DNA of 64,000 nt from assembly GCA_038049695.1 (NCBI GenBank), contig CP142454.1, positions 21,522,501 through 21,586,500 on the forward strand, given 5' to 3'. Below the pieces are notes generated by a model, which saw only the letters and a program-made list of their open reading frames with translations, was not told the origin of the DNA and did not search any database. Made by a program: the position numbers and the translations under genes. The first letter of the stretch is position 1. The number at the start of each line of letters is the position of its first letter. This DNA is from Cinnamomum chago (Eukaryota; Streptophyta; Magnoliopsida; Laurales; Lauraceae). Below, piece by piece: positions 56,042-64,000 of this stretch.

Positions 56042-59000
56042 ATGGCGACATCATCTTCCTCCAATCGCTCTCCGAAATCTCCTTTTTCTTCTTCTTCGTC
56101 TGCAAAAACAGATGCTGAAACCCTACGCCGAAATCGCATCCTCTCCAGCAAGCTTTACTTCCACGTCCCTCCCTCCAAGGTCTCTCTATTCATTCTCACT
56201 TCTCATATGTAAAAATCACCTTAGTTTGATCTCACTTTTCTTATTCTCGGATTTCTCTTTCACTCGTTTCAGGTTCCTTTGATCTACTCGACTTCCTACG
56301 ACATTGAATTTCTCGGCATCGAAAAACTGTGAGAGATTTCGATTCCTGGACTTGTTTACTCTCAATTACCATCTTTTTATTTGTTAGGGTTTTAGATATA
56401 TCAGAAACCCTAATTTTTTCTGAAATAAGTAAAAGCTACTAAAAATAGTAAAAAAAAAACCCTAATTACATAAAATTCTTGAAACCGAACTCTAAAATGC
56501 ATTCTATGATCTTCAAAAAAAAAAAAAACCCCTAAAATTAGCAGAATAGAAAATTATTACAAATAGTGCAAGTAGTTCAGTTGGTGAGGCACCTCCCTCC
56601 AACGGAAACAACGATGATCAATCCTTGGCTGTAGCGCTTGTGGGGGTGGATGTATGAGTAATTACCTTTTCGATAAGGAAAAAAAATAGTAACTTTGGCG
56701 GGAAAACTGCATTTTGACCTTTGAAGTAGTCTCATTTTGCCTTGGAAATAGCAACTTCCTATAGGCAGCTGCCGATGTCTCAGAGCGCATTCGTAACATT
56801 GAAATGAGTAATCATGCGTTCTGGGATGATGCTTTATGCTTATATCAAAAGTTACGGTCGTTTGAAGTTGACACTATTATTTTGGTCTTTTGGCTTAGAT
56901 TTCTTTCGAAATTGTTCGGCCACCTATTCTACATCGATATTGAAAATCAAACTTACGAGGCATGCAATGGTAAACTTCGGGAGATATGAACAGAGTAATG
57001 AATATGAGATAACTAAATTTTTATCATAGTTGTTATATATATTATGCCATATAGGTCAATTACAAAAGTCAATTATCTATTAACACAGCCCAGGGAAAAG
57101 TTTGGAGATAAGGGAAAGTTTTGCATACAATTATGATTGTTTTCAGAAAAAGGAACGAAGGGTAGGGTGCTGACTGCTGAGGCAGTTAATCAGATGGGCA
57201 CTGAAGACAGATGCATCCATGTTGGTTTAGTGAAATTATGCAACACATGAATAAAGAGGTACTAATGGTTGTAAGAATTGTGATAGGGAGACTGAGTTCC
57301 CTGTTCGATTGGACTGTAAGGATCTGCTTTGAGCCCCTGTTTGTTCACATTACCTATAGGCAACCTTATGACATATATCCCATATGAAGCTCCAAGTCTT
57401 ATGTTGTCTTCAGACAATGTGATTTTATTAGTTAGACAAGAAATAGAAGGCATACCATATGACCTGTAAGTTGATTTTATTAGCATTACAACTCAAACAC
57501 TCTGCTTTTGATCTGTGGTAGTGGCTTCTATATGTCAAAATCTAGCACACTGTGAGTTTGGTCACTGCTGATATTTACCTACTTGCTCAAAGGGTCTGTT
57601 TGGAAGAGAAGAAAGGTGGAGAAACAGTGGCGGATCCAGGATTTTCATTTGGGTAGGGCAGATAATGGTCAATTGAAAAGGTCATTTTTTTTTTTTTTTT
57701 GCTAGACATATTTCACCTAAATAAAAGCAGAAGAGAAAATATATTACATTTAAACATATAGACACAAAATACTTAATTACATCTGCTAACATTGATTTCT
57801 CTCGTAAAAAATCAACTCAAACTTACATTATCCTGTTTCACTCAAAATTTATGTCAAAATCAATGCCTATAGAAGATCACTGCAAATTCAAGGTGAATAG
57901 GTATGGGAAAATATTAGATACAAGAACATTTCTCAAAGCCAGCAAGACATTTTCATACGTGGGGCATTTGTTTAAACACGTGTGGGCCATGATGTAGGGC
58001 TCATTGGACTTTTGGGAACTTTCAAGATCCAACCTGGGGCGATGAAAGCGTAGGTCCGCCCTTGTGGAGAAAACTATCCACTGGGGGAAGTTTTCTCCAC
58101 TTCCAAACGTCCCTAAGAATAAAATTTGCATTCATGAAGTCTGTTTATATTCAGTGATACAGGACCATTTTCGTTTTGAGTTTTGGGTTCACGATTCGGA
58201 TTTTAACCAGTTTTTTCTTATATGATTGTGCAGGCACCCATTTGATTCTTCAAAATGGCGACGCATATGTCAGTTCCTCATGACAGAAGGCATTTTGGAT
58301 AAAAATCAGATTGTAGAACCATTAGAAGCTTCACAGGAGGATTTGCTAGTGGTATCTACTACATTCACTTCAGGGCCTTCTTTAATTTATTTCTTCAATA
58401 CCTATCTGATGATTGTCATCTTACCCTTGTGCCACTGAAGCTGTGGTCTGCTACTCAGCTGAGAACCTATTTGACAATGGTATTTATTTATTATAAGCGA
58501 GTTGATGCGGGGCTTCATTTATATCAACTTGAAGCAGCATCCAGGGGAATGATCTGATGCAAACTTTACACCATATTAGCATGTGAAGGTATTTGCACTT
58601 GATGGACCCAACTTTTGATGAACAAGGCCTGGTGGATAGGAACACTCCATTACCAGTGACCTCTGAAAAAATTTCATGGTTATACTTTATTTGGGGGTGC
58701 TTCAATTTTGCGAACTCTTGATGACGATTAAGATAATCTAGGTGAGAAGGGGGGATGACTTGTATATCATGATCATGATCCTTATCATCATTGAATCATT
58801 CCTATCTATTTGGGATGGTTATTATCACATGCAAACCCTATATAAAACCCTTCCATGGGGTAATGCCGCAGCCAGCCAACCGCCACTACTCATGAGGGAG
58901 TTTGAATGGTGGGAAGGTCCCGTCTACAAATGGGCCAGCGGTCAGTGGCTGTTCATTGGAGATTAGAAGACATAGGAAGAGGTGGTTGACATGACATTTG

Positions 59001-62000
59001 AAGGCCTCTCTCCCATGTATAATAGATTGAAATGTGGAGGTGGACTGGTTGGCCAAAGGCGGAGCGTCGCATCAATCTCTGCTGTTCAGGCATTGAACCC
59101 ACGATTCCCTTCTGCAAGATGTTATCTGGCTTTTCACTGCCTTTTCTCTCTGGATATTTTACTTTTGGAGCTTTAAGAAATCCTTTTGTTTTTGATTGGC
59201 TGTGCACTATAGTTCTCATACTGAATAGCTTTCCTTTTTAATAGTATCAATAATCATTAAAAAAAGAAAAACCAGTGCAATGTATTTGCCTGTCACTTTT
59301 TTTAATTACATTTACATGCCTAAGCTCCATTGAAGTGGTTTTTTTTTTTTTTTTTTAATTACATTTTTACATGCCTAAGTGCCTCAGCTCCATAGTCTTC
59401 AAAGGAATGCCCTGTGGATAAAAACTCCGCTTCATTTTTCAGTTTTACATTTATGAGCAGGTGCACTCAGAGTCATACTTGAACAGCCTAAAAAGCAGCC
59501 TGAAAGTCTCGATTATTATTCAGGTACTGTAAACTTAGATTGATGAAAATAATAATTAGATTAAGTTGTGCTCTTCATTTACCACTGAAATTTCCTAGCT
59601 GTGTCAGTCACTCAGTCTTAAATAGCTTTTATGGATTTTTTTATTTTAATGCATTGGAGATAATTGTGACCTATATTGAGAGGTTATATCTCATATGACA
59701 TCGATGCGTCAATACAACAAATTGTTGAGTTTGTCAGGAAATGGTCTGGACTGACTAGTTATTTTCTAAATGGAAAAAAAAAAAGGATTTGGTACTTTAA
59801 TCCATTATAGTGAAGATAATGTTCTGCACTGATCTCTAGGAAATCTTCATGTCGAAAATCCAAGTTAGAGAGATTATAGATGGAATATATAATGGTTTGA
59901 TTCTGTTGAACAATATTGCAGAGACTTTCGTTTGTTTTTGCTTCTTCATACATTCTTGTTGTTGAGAGAACAGTTGGTCCTATGGATGAGACCTGCGGCT
60001 TTTAAATTTCATTTCATTTTTCTCCCTGCCGTCACACTGAGATTACCTTGACATTCTTAAATTTGGCATTAGCTGTTAAGCATGTCAACGTAATCATTTA
60101 TTACAAGGTAAACATAGCGGAAGGAGCAGCTTCTGAAAAAACTTCTTACTGAGTAATTGCGTCAGTTAGGGCAATAGTTTTTAGAGTATGTTTTTCCATG
60201 TTCCATTAGGATTTTTTATTTATAATTATTATTCTTTTCCTTCTTGTAAATTTGGTTTTTTCTGTTGAACCTGTGACATTATGAGCCTATGAAAGACTAA
60301 TTTGTTTAGCTCGAAGTATGGAAAATGCAGTTAAAACTTTCATTAAGTTACCATTAAATGATTGATTTCTTTAACTCTGTTTAGGTTCCTCCTCTTGTGC
60401 TGCTTCCCAACTGTTTAGTCCAGCAGAAAGTGCTTCATCCATTCCGAAAGCAGGTCAGATTCCTGTGCCAGACTCTTGGAATTCATACATCTCTCAGGAT
60501 TCTCAAGAAGATATTCTGTAGGTGGGAGGCACCATTTTGGCAGGAAAGCTCGCAAAAGAGCAGGGATGGGCTATTAATGTTGGTGGTGGATTTCATCATT
60601 GTTCTGGAGAAAGAGGAGGTGGATTCTGTGCATATGCAGACATTTCCCTCTGCATCCACTATGCCTTTGTACGCTTAAATATTTCAAGGCAGGTGGAAGT
60701 CCATAAGATCTATCAAATTACGAAGGTTTCTCAGCATTGACTAGTTTCTTCTTTTTTGTGCTAACCAAAACAGGGTGATGATTATAGATCTTGATGCTCA
60801 TCAAGGGAATGGCCATGAAATGGACTTCGCTGAAGACAGTTGTGTTCTTGACCTTTTAACATGATAGTGTGATTATACTACTATGAATTCCACTAACCAC
60901 TTTATTGCTGACAGGAAGAGTTTATATTCTGGATATGTTCAATACTGAAGTTTATCCTCAAGTAAGATCCTTCTCTCACGGCAGCATTTTAGGTTTCCTT
61001 CATGAAACTGGCCATGCTTTTGCTATGGCTGCTTGGAACCATCCTTATACTAGATTCTCAAAAACACAAGATAGCATTTTGGTTTCTTCACAAATTGGCC
61101 TACACTTCTTTTATTGCTCGTAGACCAAAGTTTTAGGGGACACCTCAATTTTTCTAGTGGCAATGGAGGTTTAGCATCACTACTACATTGATTCTGTTTA
61201 CTCAGGTGCAGATACCTTTTATTTTCAGGATTTTGAGGCAAGGAGATATATCGATCAGACGGTTGAACTTGTGGTATGCCATTTCATTTTTTTTTTTTAA
61301 TATCAGTAACCTTACATATTTCTTCACAATGAAATTACATAATGTGAATTCTTGTACTAGTTATTTGTTATTTAATTCTATTTTCTGTTTCTTGCAGAGT
61401 GGAACATCAACAGATGAGTATTTGGAAAAATTAGATGAAGCACTCAAGGTATTTATTTTGTGACCGTATAATCATTCTAATCTTTGTTACAAGAACATCA
61501 AAGAGTGGATATTTTTAGCTGTTGGATAAAGTGTCTGTCTTCATGTTTTTGGCATGATCAGTGCGAGTGTGAGCAACCATGATACCTGGATACTTGTATA
61601 TGCCTAGTGCACTCATATCAAAAGGATGCAATACTTTTACTAGTACTTGGATACTGCACTGATACTTGTCTGATACACTTACAGCATATCCTTCTTTAAT
61701 AGTTCCATTGTTTCATACAGTTCTTTTAGCTATCTTAACAGTTAACATAAACATGCCGAAAAGGACTGTAAGTAGTCACAAATTCATTAATTTAGAAATT
61801 TAGTAAGGTGAAAACTAATACTTTATTTGAAAATCTTAATATGTCAGTCAAATTTCATGTAATAGATATTATAGCCATTCCATGCCTGGATTTCTGGAAG
61901 TGCAGATTAGTATCCTCAAATTCTATATCTGTATATTTAGGCTTCATAGGAGAGAAGTTTGGAGTCTCAAATTGGGGCAAGTGCTAATTCATTGGGGCTG

Positions 62001-64000
62001 GGGGTTTGAGTATGAGGGATTAGGATTGATCAAAGAGGGCTTAGGTTGGTGCAACAAGCCTAGCTGTTCATGTCTTCTTGATGAATATGTGTATAGTTTT
62101 CTTCTCCTACGAGCTGTTCACATATTGCTCATATGTGGACCAGCTCATAGGGCCCACCTGCATGCATGCCAAGCATTGGGGGTAGAGGGATCAGAAGGTC
62201 TCATCTCTCAAGTAAAAAATCAGCTCCATTGAATTATTCTATTCTTTCATGTAACTGCCTCAAAAGTTTTAATAGTTTTTAACTAGTATTATTGGGATTC
62301 AATCCGACAGTGAGTATAGGTTGGATGAGCATCAAATATGAGCAAGCCAATTCATGGAGGTTTATTGCGAGGGGATAGTATAATGTTGGATACTCTAGTT
62401 ACTCCTTTATATGTGGATGCCTGTCAGTGAAAATTTCACTATATTTGTATATATACAATGATAATAGCTAATTAAAATATAGTGGTAGAATCTGTCATGT
62501 CTGTGAATGGTGACACCTTTTCTGCTTCATATTACTAGTTGAGGATATTTTCGTTAATGCTTTCATTTTCTTGATAATATGAACTCTTAAACCTGAATCC
62601 TAGGTTGCTGAGCATAAGTTTGATCCTGAGTTGGTGGTGTACAATGCTGGCACTGATATCCTAGATGGAGACCCCTTAGGCAGGTTAAAGGTAAGCATGT
62701 TGGCTATTTAAGAGAATGGCAGATAACCTTTTAGAAGTTTCAAAATTTGTGAGTTTGTTTCGCATAACTACTCTTCCATTGTCTTATGCCTTGACCAGTG
62801 CCAATACAGCTCTGGTTTCTCATAAAGAAATAAATGTAGCACTTTCAAAATGGTATTTTATATGCACCTTCACTATGGAGTCATCCCATGTATCCTCATT
62901 TACCAATAATTAGGGTGTCAAAGACTTTGCTGGGCCCAAGTTAATACTCGGAAAATAGACCATAACTAGTTCAACTCAGCCTTTTCCCTGGGTATCGTCT
63001 ATTCATATGAATAAATATGATACATGGCTATTAACTGGTGAAATTCTCGGGTGCCCACACAAATCAAGCTTAAAATTTTCTACCTTGGTTCTAATCTTTG
63101 GGTATTTGAGCTTTCTTCACCTGACTAACCAATTCTTATTGGTTTTGCAACAATGGTTTATCAGTACTGTTGCCTTAAGGACCTGTTCTGGACACTTTGT
63201 GAAACATAAACAAAGGGCTGTTCTAGATGTTTCTCTGTTACAGGCTATAAACTTCACTTCTCTTTTGATTATATTACAGAAGGGGAGCACGGAATATGGA
63301 GTATCTCTGGCAGGATAGGTTGCTCTAATTCCATGTTGTGACTCATAGAATGTAAACATAGACCTACCACCAAAAAGAAAATGAAAAAGAAAAAAAATCC
63401 ATGATTCCTTGTCCCAAGAAAAAGGGACAAAAATTAAAGAGAGAAGGAATGCAAGCATGATCCTCAGTGGCAAAAACAAAGAACCTCAATATGGTCATGC
63501 AATACCACATTACTAATTCTGCATAAAGAGATAGTAAAGAGTTTTGCGGTGCAAAATTCATTTTTAGGATAATAAAGGAAATGAATAATTGAATACTGTG
63601 CTAAGTATTGACGTCTAGAATAGTACAGTTTTCTTTAAGGCCACAATATATATGCATGTCTATTTGCCTGTACAGGTGAGTCCAAGTGGAGCAATCAGCA
63701 GAGATGAGAAGGTGTTTAGATTTGCCAAAGAGAAGAACGTACCTCTTGTCATGCTTACATCAGGTCCATGAACTTTAATTTTCTCTATCTTGTCACTCAC
63801 TTATTCTTAACATGCTTAATCTGCACAGAGTGTTCAAATAGATTGGGTGAAAAATTACAACTCACAAAGCGATAGGATAGGGCATTAGGGCTTCATTGAT
63901 GATGATGTGAAGTGAAAAAAAATCTTAATCTTCACTGTGTTTCAGGTGGTTATATGAAGTCAAGTGCCAAAGTTATAGCCGATTCGATTGTTAATCTTTC
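56042..64000 (+). CDS. HDA2: Class IV histone deacetylase HDA2 (HDAC11 type), exons 1-13, 3' end outside window
   Basis: Exons: 56042-56179, 56273-56328, 58234-58351, 59461-59523, 60385-60453, 60522-60688, 60774-60838, 60915-60961, 61229-61273, 61398-61448, 62604-62690, 63676-63763, 63946-64000+. They join in frame to about 349 residues; family members have near 390, so the last part is missing at the window edge. The protein matches plant HDA2, a zinc-dependent lysine deacetylase. Active-site residues are present: His173-His174 (GGGFHHC), the charge-relay Asp209 and zinc ligands Asp211 and His213 (DLDAHQGNGHE), a third zinc ligand Asp296 (LDGDPLG) and the catalytic Tyr334 (GGY). Intron 6 must start with GC. 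Intron 2 (1.9 kb) holds a hAT MITE and a SINE-like piece. No stop or frameshift, so it is probably functional. Confidence 0.95.
56565..56690 (+). mobile_element. SINE-like remnant in HDA2 intron 2
   Basis: GCAAGTAGTTCAGTTGGTGA resembles a tRNA-derived A-box, and GATGATCAATCCTTGGC lies where a B-box would be. The body differs from the SINE at 23261, so it would be another family. The tail is a short A run. Confidence 0.45.
57625..58064. mobile_element. 440-bp hAT MITE in HDA2 intron 2
   Basis: It is flanked by an exact 8-bp duplication TGGAGAAA (57617-57624 and 58065-58072). The ends CAGTGGCGGATCCAGGAT and, inverted, CAAGGGCGGACCTACG belong to the same family as the intact hAT element at 11235-16096. 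Confidence 0.92.

Overview
The window is nuclear DNA from a flowering plant. Evidence: spliced genes with GT/AG introns, a plant class IV histone deacetylase gene, Bowman-Birk inhibitor genes, and dense plant transposons (hAT, CACTA, Mutator-like, SINE, a gag-only LTR element). The TE-rich, AT-rich style suggests a woody angiosperm, but I cannot name the species.

Layout. 1-7358: transposon-derived DNA. It holds pieces of captured cellular genes (two exons of ent-kaurene oxidase, one exon piece of NAD-isocitrate dehydrogenase), a decayed CACTA transposase tail and a CACTA 3' end with subterminal repeats. 7359-50220: a cluster of Bowman-Birk proteinase inhibitor (BBI) genes, all on the minus strand, in repeated units of several kb. 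Three copies look intact (27492-28082, 34163-34764, 47995-48630). One is a decayed copy (9148-10632). One divergent paralog (11206-19097) is broken by two separate hAT insertions, one in each coding exon; the exon-2 insertion is a 4.86 kb hAT element with an intact 811-codon transposase. The units also carry relics of a further BBI 5' end (promoter plus signal-peptide exon). Insertions found in one unit only can be seen by comparing units: a young gag-only LTR element (38630-43406), two Mutator-like elements, a fold-back CACTA MITE and several hAT MITEs. 50220-55836: gene-free, with MITEs and a SINE relic. 56042-64000: the first 13 exons of an HDA2-type class IV histone deacetylase on the plus strand; its 3' end lies outside the window.

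How the genes relate. The intact BBI genes encode secreted 14-cysteine double-headed inhibitors. The second head is trypsin-type in all copies, while the P1 residue of the first head differs (Leu, Tyr, Tyr; Arg and Ser in the broken copies). Each intact copy has a TATA box and a G-box-like ACGTG motif just upstream, so defence- or hormone-linked expression is likely but unproven. Exon 1 and exon 2 group the copies differently, which points to recombination within the array. HDA2 is an unrelated housekeeping or regulatory neighbour.
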